Part shown: positions 1-6,268 of the stretch, in pieces
How the letters are laid out: each line of letters starts with the position of its first letter
Numbering within the stretch: position 1 is the first letter of the stretch
Assembly (NCBI GenBank): GCA_903915485.1
Contig: CAIWTC010000457.1
Coordinates: 1 to 6,268, forward strand
DNA length: 6,268 bases
Reading direction: 5' to 3'
Source of the DNA: an uncultured Ignavibacteriales bacterium
Lineage (GTDB): Bacteria; Bacteroidota; Ignavibacteria; Ignavibacteriales; Ignavibacteriaceae
The notes under the pieces: model-generated
Told to the model about the DNA's origin: nothing
Seen by the model: the letters and a program-made list of their open reading frames with translations, nothing else
Database searches by the model: none
Position numbers and translations under genes: made by a program

Positions 1-203
1 TCAACAGTTTCCTGCTCCTGAACTAGTATTTTTTCAAGTTGACCATCTTCAGCAGAAGTAACTTCCGTATCAACTTTATCAGTGCTAATCTCAAAGATAA
101 CCTCATCTCTTTTGACAGGTTCCCCTATCTGCTTATGCCATTTAATTATGGTTCCTTCGGTTATGCTCTCGCCCATTTTAGGCATTACAATATCAATTTT
201 CAT
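1..203 (-). CDS. 2-oxoacid dehydrogenase E2 (dihydrolipoamide acyltransferase), N-terminal lipoyl domain, partial
   Basis: This is the first 67 codons of the acyltransferase core subunit of a 2-oxoacid dehydrogenase complex; the rest lies beyond the left edge. The ATG at 203-201 opens a protein beginning MKIDIVMPKMGESITEGTI, the classic start of a lipoyl (biotinyl-lipoyl) domain. The lipoylation hairpin ISTDKVDTEV follows, with the modifiable lysine at residue 43. In the family this lysine carries the lipoyl arm that takes the acyl group from E1, passes it to CoA at the E2 catalytic domain (not visible here) and is reoxidised by E3. The gene starts 56 bases after the E1 stop codon and is probably co-transcribed with E1, lipB and lpd. 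No clear Shine-Dalgarno precedes it, only a purine-rich AGAAAAAGAAATT. The TDKVDTEV form resembles branched-chain and 2-oxoglutarate E2 proteins, but substrate class cannot be fixed from this domain alone. Confidence 0.95.
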   Translation of the reverse strand, partial: MKIDIVMPKMGESITEGTIIKWHKQIGEPVKRDEVIFEISTDKVDTEVTSAEDGQLEKILVQEQETV

Positions 204-259
204 AATTTCTTTTTCTGATAATTAAGTATAAATATAATCATTCTAATATTAAGCCGCTG

Positions 260-2344
260 TTAATATAATATTAACTCTTTAATCTTCTTATATATTAAAT
301 CGCGTGAAGGAAGAATGTCATTTTCCAATGTAGGACTATAAGGAATATGACCATCCTTTGCAGCTACTCTCCTCACGGGCGCATCTAAATATTGGAAACA
401 GTTTTCAGCTATTCTAGCTGATATCTCTGCACCAAAACCTAGAGTTAATGTATCTTCGTGAATAACGATTGCCTTGTTAGTCTTCTTTACTGAGTTATAG
501 ATTGTTTCTTCATCAAGCGGAACAATAGTCCGTAGATCTATTACTTCCACCGACAAGCCTTCCTCCTCAAGTTTGCGTGCTGCAAACATAGAATCCCATA
601 AACTTAATCCATATGAAATAACTGTCACATCAGCGCCTTCTTTAACTACCTTTGCCCTGCCAAATGGAATCAAATATTCAGAATCAGGCTCAGCACCCAT
701 AGCGTATCCCTGACGGTACAAACCTTTATGTTCAAGGAAAAGTACAGGGTCATTAAGACGCATAGCAGTTTTCAAAAGACCTTTTGCATCATTCGCGTTT
801 GATGGGTAAGCAATTAATATTCCTGGGATATGTGCGAAGAAAGCTTCAATATTCTGGCTATGATAAAGCCCGCCGTGAATAGTGCCGCCAACAGCAACTC
901 GCGTAACAAACGGAACAGGCCATCTGTTGTTTGAACGGTATCTAAAAGAAGACACCTCATCACGGTATTGCATAAACGCTGGCCATATATAATCGCCAAA
1001 TTGGATTTCCACAACAGGTTTGAGACCTGCAAGCGCCATTCCAGTAGCAACGCCAACGATGCTAGCCTCTGCTAAAGGTGAATTAAATACGCGCTCTCTC
1101 CCAAACTTCGTGGATAACCCCTTGGTTGCAGTAAACACACCGCCTTTGTCGTCCTCAATATCTTCACCGAATATATAAATATCTTTATTAGCATCAAGTT
1201 CTTCAGCTAAGCAGTGATTTATTGCATCAACCATCACAATAGATTTCCCGCTTGGAACATTTTTCTCATATTCCAAAAGTTCTGAATTGAGTGATTCATC
1301 ATAAACATATTGAAGCGCAGTCGCAGGGTCAGGTTCCGGAGATTTTAGAGCCTTGTTTGAGGCCTCATCAATTTCTTTAGAAAGTTCCTCGTCAATTTGT
1401 CTTAAAGTATTTTCATCGGCAAGATTGTTATCCAATAAATATTTTTCAAACATTTTAATTGGGCATCTATTTAATTCTTCAGTGAGTTCTTCACTATCTC
1501 TGTATTTTTTTTGGTCATCAGAGGAAGAATGTGACTGGAGGCGAACAACTTTTGCCTCGATTAAAACAGGTCCGTTTCCTGAAATTGAATATTCCTTCGC
1601 CTCTTTAGCAGCAGCAATGGATTCAATCAAGTTCGTCCCATCCACTTTTATAATTTTTAAATTTTGGTAACTATGAAACAAATCACTGATTGACCCGCTA
1701 TCTGCTGCATTCTGCTGCCATACGGGGACAGATATTGCATAGCCGTTATTCTGAATAACAAAAATTACCGGCAATTTTTCACGACTAGCCCAGTTAAGTG
1801 CTTCATAAAATTCTCCCTGACTCGTTGTCCCTTCACCGGAGCTAACATAAGTAACATTCTTAATTCCTTTTTTGACAGATGCTAATGCTGTACCCACGGC
1901 TTGCAAAAACTGCGTCCCTGTCGGACTTGATTGAGCAGGAATATTTAATCTCGAGGAACCCCAGTGGCATGGCAATTGTCTTCCGCCGCTTGCAGGGTCA
2001 TTAGCTTTTGCAAAACATTGGAGGAAAAACTCTTCCGTACTCATCCCCACGCTTAATGTAAAAGCTAAGTCACGATAATATGGAAATAACCAATCAACAA
2101 GAGGGTCAAACTGTGAAGCCATAGCAACCTGTATCGCCTCATGTCCGGCACCTGCAATATGGAAATAGGTTCGTCCCTGTTTCAGCAGATTCATGGTTTT
2201 AGTATCAATTTTTCTTGCTAAAAGCATAGCCCTGTAATAACTCAGCGCTTGAGCTTTCTCAATACCTAAACTTATATTACTTCCATTTTCTGAATTATTT
2301 TTAGCGCTACTTTTAACTTTGTTAGGATTCAAATCTTTTCTCAT
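260..2344 (-). CDS. 2-oxoacid dehydrogenase E1, fused alpha and beta subunits (branched-chain type)
   Basis: This is a thiamine-diphosphate enzyme that decarboxylates a 2-oxoacid and transfers the acyl group to the E2 lipoyl arm. Its 694 residues join two normally separate subunits. The alpha part (about 30-340) has GAGHEA at 65-70, the ThDP/Mg motif from GEG (170-172) to NN (199-200), and the loop SHSSSDD (271-277), whose H272 matches the active-site His of human BCKDH alpha. The beta part (about 367-694) has IFGEDI at 391-396, SPLAEASIVG with the likely cofactor Glu E426, LYHSQ with the active-site His H495, and a C-terminal transketolase-type domain (VEVIDLRTIVPLD, 599-611). The HSQ and SxSDD motifs favour branched-chain over pyruvate substrates; this is inference. 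Residues 1-28 are a polar, low-complexity tail. The start lies 4 bases after the lipB stop, with no clear Shine-Dalgarno. The first motif is GEG where GDG is usual, a conservative change at a metal ligand. Confidence 0.96.
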   Translation of the reverse strand: MRKDLNPNKVKSSAKNNSENGSNISLGIEKAQALSYYRAMLLARKIDTKTMNLLKQGRTYFHIAGAGHEAIQVAMASQFDPLVDWLFPYYRDLAFTLSVGMSTEEFFLQCFAKANDPASGGRQLPCHWGSSRLNIPAQSSPTGTQFLQAVGTALASVKKGIKNVTYVSSGEGTTSQGEFYEALNWASREKLPVIFVIQNNGYAISVPVWQQNAADSGSISDLFHSYQNLKIIKVDGTNLIESIAAAKEAKEYSISGNGPVLIEAKVVRLQSHSSSDDQKKYRDSEELTEELNRCPIKMFEKYLLDNNLADENTLRQIDEELSKEIDEASNKALKSPEPDPATALQYVYDESLNSELLEYEKNVPSGKSIVMVDAINHCLAEELDANKDIYIFGEDIEDDKGGVFTATKGLSTKFGRERVFNSPLAEASIVGVATGMALAGLKPVVEIQFGDYIWPAFMQYRDEVSSFRYRSNNRWPVPFVTRVAVGGTIHGGLYHSQNIEAFFAHIPGILIAYPSNANDAKGLLKTAMRLNDPVLFLEHKGLYRQGYAMGAEPDSEYLIPFGRAKVVKEGADVTVISYGLSLWDSMFAARKLEEEGLSVEVIDLRTIVPLDEETIYNSVKKTNKAIVIHEDTLTLGFGAEISARIAENCFQYLDAPVRRVAAKDGHIPYSPTLENDILPSRDLIYKKIKELILY

Positions 2345-2348
2345 TTTA

Positions 2349-3056
2349 TTAATATAATTCTAACTTTTCTTTTAATTCTGCTAACGACATCTCAATATAA
2401 TTGTCATATGCAAAATTAGCAAAAAACTTACTTATAAGTGAATCTTTTACTTTTTGAATTGACACAACCCCGCCCGTCTCCAATGACATTGAGGTCACAT
2501 CTTTATCACGGATTCCACAAGGCACAATTCCATTAAATAACTCTAAATCCGTATTGACATTCAAAGCGAAGCCGTGCATTGTTATCCAGGAAGAAATCTT
2601 AATTCCAATTGCAGCTATTTTTCTTTCCTTAACCCATGCACCGGTTAGTTGTTCTTTTCTGCCGGCAATAATTTCGTACTCTCCTAGAACATCAATAAGG
2701 GTTTGCTCAAGCATTCGTAAATATTTATGCGAATCTTTATTCCATTCATTCAATGAAATAATAGGATATCCAACAATCTGCCCAGGCCCATGATAAGTTA
2801 TATCTCCCCCTCTGTCAATATCAAATACTGATATTTCCTTTTCCTGTAACTGTTCATCAGTCAGTAGAAGATGTTCTCTTTTGGCGACTTTGCCTAAAGT
2901 GTATGTATGCGGGTGCTCAAGCAGCAGCAGAACATCGGACAACTTTCCTTCTTTCCGCTTCTCGAAAATATTTTTCTGCAATTCCCATGCCTCTGTGTAA
3001 GGAATTACACCAATGTTAATATAATATAGAACTCTAGATATGGATTGATTCACCAT
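2349..3056 (-). CDS. lipB: Octanoyl-[acyl-carrier-protein]:protein N-octanoyltransferase (lipoate biosynthesis)
   Basis: LipB moves octanoate from octanoyl-ACP to the lipoyl-domain lysine of target proteins such as E2, after which LipA inserts the sulfurs. The 235 residues show the family signatures in order: EHPHTYTLGK (47-56), RGGDITYHGPGQ (82-93), the AAIGIKIS segment with the catalytic Lys K153, MHGFALNVN (160-168), and PCGI with the catalytic Cys C180. Length is normal for the family and nothing essential is missing. The ATG at 3056 overlaps the 3' end of lpd by 23 bases in another frame. It is the only ATG ahead of the conserved N-terminal region (VLYYINIG at 9-16), although a GTG at codon 2 is also possible. 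A GGAGG lies about 15 bases upstream inside lpd, rather far for a Shine-Dalgarno, so translational coupling to lpd is likely. It sits between E3 and E1 of the complex that it presumably helps to lipoylate. Confidence 0.97.
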   Translation of the reverse strand: MVNQSISRVLYYINIGVIPYTEAWELQKNIFEKRKEGKLSDVLLLLEHPHTYTLGKVAKREHLLLTDEQLQEKEISVFDIDRGGDITYHGPGQIVGYPIISLNEWNKDSHKYLRMLEQTLIDVLGEYEIIAGRKEQLTGAWVKERKIAAIGIKISSWITMHGFALNVNTDLELFNGIVPCGIRDKDVTSMSLETGGVVSIQKVKDSLISKFFANFAYDNYIEMSLAELKEKLELY

Positions 3057-4434
3057 TGGCGTTTGCCGATGCCTCCATAATCATTTCGCTTAAAGTCGGA
3101 TGTGCATGAATAGTGCGCATTACTGATTCACTTGTCGCTTCATGCGAGAATGCTACACTTAATTCACCTAGTAATTCCGATGCATTCGCGCCAATAATAT
3201 GAGCACCAATCAGTTCGTCATATTTCTTATCAAAAATAAGTTTAACAAAACCGGATCTTTCTCCATTAGCAAAAGCTTTTCCGGATGCCATATAAGGGAA
3301 TTTCCCAATTTTTATATCGTATCCATTCGTTCTGGCCTTCTCTTCAGTCAGACCAATCGAGGCTACTTGGGGATTGCAATACACTGCGGATGGGATTTTA
3401 TTATAATCAACTTTTTTGGTTTTTACTCCAACAATTGATTCTATGCAAGTAACACCTTCTGCAGAGGCTACATGTGCCAAACAAGGAGCGCCAACAACAT
3501 CGCCAACCGCATAAATATTGCTGATGTTCGTTCTATAATTGCTTCTATCAACTTTAATAAATCCATTTTGTATTTCAAGTCCTATTGCATCCAAATTCAA
3601 ATTTTTTGTATTCCCGGTCACCCCTACCGCCACTAGAATTTTATCTGTTGATATTTCGGATTTGCTACCGTTTTCAATGCTTGCCGCTAATTTCCCGTCT
3701 TTTTGCACATAAGACTTCAGCTTCGTTGAAGTTAATATTTTAATTCCTGATTTGACTAAATGTTTGTGAAGAAATTCAGATATTTCTTTGTCTTCTAAAG
3801 GCAGTATAGAGGGAAATGCTTCAACAATTGTTACTGACACTCCAAAAGCATTATAGATATATGCAAACTCAATACCAATAGCTCCTGCCCCGACAATGAC
3901 AATACTTCCCGGCAGTACGGTTTCTTTAAGTGCGTGATAACTGCTGATTATATTTTTCCCATCAACTTCTAACCCAGGGATAGAAATATTATTAGCACCA
4001 GTAGCAATCACAATATTTTTGGCTTTAATATTTTGAACTGATTCCCGTCCTTCAACTTTTACGGAAACCGTATTGCTATCAATAAACTTTGCAGTACCCG
4101 ATATATGGTCAATTTTATTCTTCTTAATAAGAAGTTCAATATTTTTGCTGATTTTCGAAGAGATATCCCTACTTCGCTCAATAACCTTTTTATAATCGAA
4201 TGAAAGCTTCTCAAAAGTTACTCCGCTTTCTAATGCATCGTGCTTTAGGTTGGAATATAGTTCAGCGCTGTGAATAATGGCTTTTGTTGGTATACAGCCC
4301 CAATTGAGGCAAAGTCCGCCTAGTTTTTCCCTTTCAATAATTACAGTTTTTTGTCCAAGCTGCGCCGCTCTTATAGCAGCAACATACCCACCCGGGCCGC
4401 CCCCTATAATCGCAATATCAAAATCATACTTCAT
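3034..4434 (-). CDS. lpdA: Dihydrolipoyl dehydrogenase (E3)
   Basis: This flavoenzyme reoxidises the dihydrolipoyl arm of E2 and reduces NAD+. Its 466 residues match the usual family length. The FAD-binding GGGPGGY is at 11-17. The redox-active disulfide is C42/C47 in GGLCLNWGCIPTKA. The NAD-binding Rossmann motif VGAGAIGIEFA is at 181-191. The second FAD motif, YAVGDVVG, is at 308-315. The C-terminal dimerisation domain carries HAHPTLSE (443-450), giving the catalytic pair H445 and E450, which is contributed across the dimer interface in this family. All catalytic residues are present. Cysteine spacing and the HxHPTxxE motif separate it from mercuric and glutathione reductases. It is the first gene of the operon after a 290-base gap, so the promoter should lie just upstream. 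No Shine-Dalgarno is evident before the ATG; the leader is AT-rich. Its last 23 bases also encode the start of lipB. Confidence 0.97.
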   Translation of the reverse strand: MKYDFDIAIIGGGPGGYVAAIRAAQLGQKTVIIEREKLGGLCLNWGCIPTKAIIHSAELYSNLKHDALESGVTFEKLSFDYKKVIERSRDISSKISKNIELLIKKNKIDHISGTAKFIDSNTVSVKVEGRESVQNIKAKNIVIATGANNISIPGLEVDGKNIISSYHALKETVLPGSIVIVGAGAIGIEFAYIYNAFGVSVTIVEAFPSILPLEDKEISEFLHKHLVKSGIKILTSTKLKSYVQKDGKLAASIENGSKSEISTDKILVAVGVTGNTKNLNLDAIGLEIQNGFIKVDRSNYRTNISNIYAVGDVVGAPCLAHVASAEGVTCIESIVGVKTKKVDYNKIPSAVYCNPQVASIGLTEEKARTNGYDIKIGKFPYMASGKAFANGERSGFVKLIFDKKYDELIGAHIIGANASELLGELSVAFSHEATSESVMRTIHAHPTLSEMIMEASANANGESIHI

Positions 4435-4724
4435 TATTATATTTCGTTAAATTAAACATATATTAGTCAAATATACTTATAGACAGACAATAAATATCAC
4501 ATAAATCTATAATTTTAGAACAAAATTACTAGTGGTTCAAGTTCCATTTTAACGGGAATTTATGGCGTTTAAATGTAAGAATTGTCTGCTCGATAATAAG
4601 CCGGCAGTTGATATTTTGAAATGAATTAAACTAGTTAATTATTAAAGCTATTAAGTAAAATCACAAACTCAGCTATCGGTAGAATACCTTAAAAGAATAT
4701 GCATATGTCAGTATGTGTGGAAAT
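4435..4724. other. Intergenic region without a supported gene
   Basis: This 290-base AT-rich gap separates the mtaB block from the dehydrogenase operon. The half near lpd holds the promoter candidate. The half near the exported-protein gene has only weak symmetry: a 10-bp ATATGCATAT palindrome near 4697-4706 followed on the minus strand by a short T run, and a 6-bp imperfect stem at 4540-4545 with 4555-4560. Neither is a convincing intrinsic terminator. A 20-codon plus-strand reading frame with a CxxC motif occurs at 4562-4624 and is discussed as a finding, not called a gene. Confidence 0.6.
4468..4490 (-). promoter_or_regulatory. Possible promoter of the lpd-lipB-E1-E2 operon
   Basis: On the minus strand, 34 bases before the lpd start, lies TATATTTG (4475-4468). 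It fits the TAnnTTTG -7 consensus of Bacteroidota housekeeping promoters. A TTG at 4490-4488 could be the upstream element, but only 12 bases separate the two where about 19-21 are expected. A sigma70-like reading (TTGTCT, 19-base spacer, TAATAT) overlaps the same stretch. The position, upstream of the first gene of the operon in an AT-rich gap, is suitable, but such motifs arise easily by chance in this composition. Confidence 0.3.
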
Positions 4725-5453
4725 CTAGAAATTATACCTAACACTCAAGTTTAAAGAGTTGAAACTATCCTGATAAGCAGATATTTCATATTTATTAATA
4801 AAATTGTTTTCTGAAACAGTTTCTAAACTTTTATTATATGCCACCACCGATCGGACAGCATTTATGACACTAAAAAGTCTATTAAGCAGCATTGCTCCAA
4901 CAACAAATCGTAAATTGTTATTTGCGTGTTGTGCTGAGACCCACATATTCCTATATTCTTTACGATTAGATTCAGTACCCCAACTCCAGTAATCTCTTTG
5001 AGAATCATAGAGTTTACTAAATTCCCCATTTAAAGTTTTATAATCATTAAATTGCTTAATGTCGCTATAAGAACCGATATCAGCATAATAATCATCAGAA
5101 AAAGTAGAAGCACTGTTTACGCCCCCTCTGCTTTTTGCAAATTCTTTATAATTGCTTCTTTGCCAGGAGGCATAAGAATTCATACCGATATAACCGACCA
5201 AAAAACTGCCTTCTGCCATGGTCAAATATTTGCCGCTACTGTTGAATGTCCCGGCATATAACTCCCCCATACCGGGAAGTAAAGCAGATAATAATATTGC
5301 GGTTCCAACCGATTTCTTTGCGGTTTTTAAACTCTCCGAAGACTTAACTGTGCCGGAATCTTTCCCTAAAATCAAGTATGCTAAGTTTAGTTTTGAATTT
5401 GTTTGTGCAAATAATGCACCGCATAAAACCACAAATAAAAATATGTATTTCAT
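4725..5453 (-). CDS. Exported, probably membrane-associated protein of unknown function with LPGxGE core
   Basis: I cannot assign a function. The 242-residue protein starts with a clear signal peptide (K2, a hydrophobic stretch at 4-15, likely cleavage after LFA at residue 16). A hydrophobic segment at 50-68 contains SALLPGMGELYAG, similar to the SALLPGxGQ-type core of membrane proteins in Bacteroidota and relatives (DUF5683-like; from memory, not searched). A second hydrophobic stretch follows at about 78-92. The middle (about 97-175) is polar and aromatic, with many Tyr, Asp and Ser and a WSWGTESNRKEYRNMW segment. A third hydrophobic helix at about 182-205 carries LLNRLFSVINAV. The end, SLNLSVRYNF, looks like a beta strand with terminal Phe, as in many outer-membrane proteins. 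The start is supported by a GAGGA Shine-Dalgarno. It begins 14 bases after mtaB and is probably co-transcribed with it, though no functional link is apparent. Confidence 0.85.
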   Translation of the reverse strand: MKYIFLFVVLCGALFAQTNSKLNLAYLILGKDSGTVKSSESLKTAKKSVGTAILLSALLPGMGELYAGTFNSSGKYLTMAEGSFLVGYIGMNSYASWQRSNYKEFAKSRGGVNSASTFSDDYYADIGSYSDIKQFNDYKTLNGEFSKLYDSQRDYWSWGTESNRKEYRNMWVSAQHANNNLRFVVGAMLLNRLFSVINAVRSVVAYNKSLETVSENNFINKYEISAYQDSFNSLNLSVRYNF

Positions 5454-5457
5454 TCTT

Positions 5458-5462
5458 TCCTC
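5458..5462 (-). promoter_or_regulatory. Shine-Dalgarno of the exported-protein gene
   Basis: GAGGA on the minus strand lies 4 bases before the ATG at 5453, inside the 14-base gap after mtaB. It is the clearest ribosome binding site in the window and fixes this start codon. The other starts here lack a comparable site at proper spacing. Confidence 0.7.
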
Positions 5463-5467
5463 AAGAT

Positions 5468-6268
5468 TTATATTAGTTCAGCGTAGCAATGTGTAGAGGA
5501 ATTCTCCGTAATAATTACTTTTCTAAATGAATTGAATAATTTATCATCAAATTTAGTAAATACTTTTATATAATTCGATGTAAATCCTTTTACATATCCA
5601 TTTATATTCTCTTTTTCAAATAAAGGTTCTACCAACTTACCAATGGATGAATCATAGAATTCATTTCTTTTTTTATCACTCAGAAGTCTAAGCTTTTTAT
5701 TTCGTTCTCTTCTCTTCGCAACATCAACTTTACCATCAATGCTCAAAGCTTTGGTATCAGGCCTTTCAGAATAAGTAAATGCGTGTAGATAGGATATTTT
5801 TAGATTATTAAGGAGTGAATAAGTTTCATTAAAATCGTCATCAGTTTCTGATGGGAATCCTACAATAACATCAACACCGATACCTGCATCCGGTATTCTC
5901 TCAAGAATTTTATTTACTAAGTTTATATAAAATGGAGCCGTATATCGTCTTTGCATTAGTTTTAATATTTTAGGTGACCCGCTTTGCAATGGAATGTGAA
6001 AATGTCTGCAAAGTTTATCAGAGTTCGCGACGAGTTCTATTAATTCATCAGTCACCAAATTAGGTTCAATTGAACTTATGCGCAGACGAAAGTCGCCTTC
6101 AACTGCTATTAAGGATTTTACTAAATCATAGAATGAAACCCCATCACTGTTGTATTCCCCAATGTTAACACCCGTAAGAACAATTTCTTTGTAACCACTC
6201 TCAAGCAACTCTTTTAAGTTTTTAACCGCATTCTCCAATGTAGTACTCCTGCTTTTCCCACGGGCAAA
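5468..6268 (-). CDS. mtaB: tRNA (N6-threonylcarbamoyladenosine(37)-C2) methylthiotransferase MtaB, C-terminal part
   Basis: MtaB is a radical-SAM enzyme that adds a methylthio group to t6A at tRNA position 37, next to the anticodon. The reading frame runs off the right edge; 266 residues are visible, roughly the C-terminal 60 percent of the family's usual length. The fragment begins FARGKSRS, which in MtaB directly follows the CxxxCxxC cluster motif, so that motif lies just outside. LTGVNIGEY (at 31-39 of the fragment) is typical of MtaB, whereas MiaB has a GQNV-type sequence. Further radical-SAM signatures are HIPLQSGS (91-98), GVDVIVGFPSE (131-141) and HAFTYSERPDT (162-172). The last 60 or so residues form a TRAM-like RNA-binding domain. 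A TTG at 6238 is an internal Leu codon, not a start, because conserved family sequence continues upstream of it. The exported-protein gene follows after 14 bases. Confidence 0.94.
   Translation of the reverse strand, partial: FARGKSRSTTLENAVKNLKELLESGYKEIVLTGVNIGEYNSDGVSFYDLVKSLIAVEGDFRLRISSIEPNLVTDELIELVANSDKLCRHFHIPLQSGSPKILKLMQRRYTAPFYINLVNKILERIPDAGIGVDVIVGFPSETDDDFNETYSLLNNLKISYLHAFTYSERPDTKALSIDGKVDVAKRRERNKKLRLLSDKKRNEFYDSSIGKLVEPLFEKENINGYVKGFTSNYIKVFTKFDDKLFNSFRKVIITENSSTHCYAELI

Noticed and set aside
1353..1670. Plus-strand open frame of 105 codons opposite the E1 gene
   Set aside because: It lies entirely antisense to the conserved E1 alpha coding sequence, has a Ser/Phe-rich composition typical of a reverse-strand shadow, and shows no domain motif.
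3034..4434. Mercuric or glutathione reductase instead of dihydrolipoyl dehydrogenase
   Set aside because: No N-terminal metal-binding domain or C-terminal vicinal cysteines are present, and the operon partners are lipoyl-complex genes.
4528..4635. ACTAGT repeated at 4528-4533 and 4630-4635
   Set aside because: A six-base palindrome occurring twice, with unrelated flanks and a third copy inside the E2 coding region at 22-27, is explained by chance.
4690..4706. Intrinsic terminator after the exported-protein gene
   Set aside because: The ATATGCATAT palindrome is short, almost free of G/C and followed by only a broken T run, so termination cannot be claimed.
5418..5426. Lipoprotein signal (VVLC near residue 11) in the exported protein
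   Set aside because: The residue before Cys is Leu, where a lipobox needs Gly, Ala or Ser, and a normal signal peptidase I site (LFA) follows at residue 16.
5218..5496. Plus-strand open frame of 92 codons across the exported-protein start and the mtaB end
   Set aside because: It is antisense to the signal peptide region and to the well-supported Shine-Dalgarno of the minus-strand gene, with no recognisable protein features.
6236..6238. TTG as start codon of the MtaB reading frame
   Set aside because: The frame continues upstream to the window edge through FARGKSRS, conserved MtaB sequence, so the gene is truncated by the window and the TTG is an internal Leu.

Overview
The window is AT-rich bacterial chromosome in which every supported gene reads on the minus strand. 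Three traits suggest a member of the Bacteroidota/Chlorobi/Ignavibacteria (FCB) group: a single-chain E1 alpha-beta fusion of a 2-oxoacid dehydrogenase, weak or absent Shine-Dalgarno sequences at most starts, and a secreted protein with an LPGxGE core of a kind I associate with Ignavibacteria-like genomes. This placement is inference from gene style, not from a marker gene.

In transcription order (right to left), the window opens with the 3' part of mtaB, a radical-SAM tRNA methylthiotransferase cut by the right edge (6268-5468). Fourteen bases later comes an uncharacterised gene for a 242-residue exported, probably membrane-associated protein (5453-4725). A 290-base non-coding gap (4724-4435) follows; it has no convincing terminator but may carry the promoter of the next operon.

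The second block is a compact operon for a lipoate-dependent 2-oxoacid dehydrogenase complex, most like the branched-chain type: lpd/E3 (4434-3034), lipB octanoyltransferase (3056-2349, overlapping lpd by 23 bases), the fused E1 alpha-beta subunit (2344-260, 4 bases after lipB), and the start of E2 (203-1, cut by the left edge). The logic is tight: LipB attaches octanoate to the E2 lipoyl lysine (the first step of lipoylation), E1 decarboxylates the 2-oxoacid and acylates the lipoyl arm, E2 transfers the acyl group to CoA, and E3 reoxidises the arm with NAD+. The lipoyl lysine (K43) is visible in the E2 fragment. The LipA sulfur-insertion enzyme is not in the window.

I see no mobile element, CRISPR array, RNA gene or defence system. 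The window looks like ordinary core metabolism. The points most worth a second look are the E1 fusion with lipB embedded in its operon, and the unknown exported protein.
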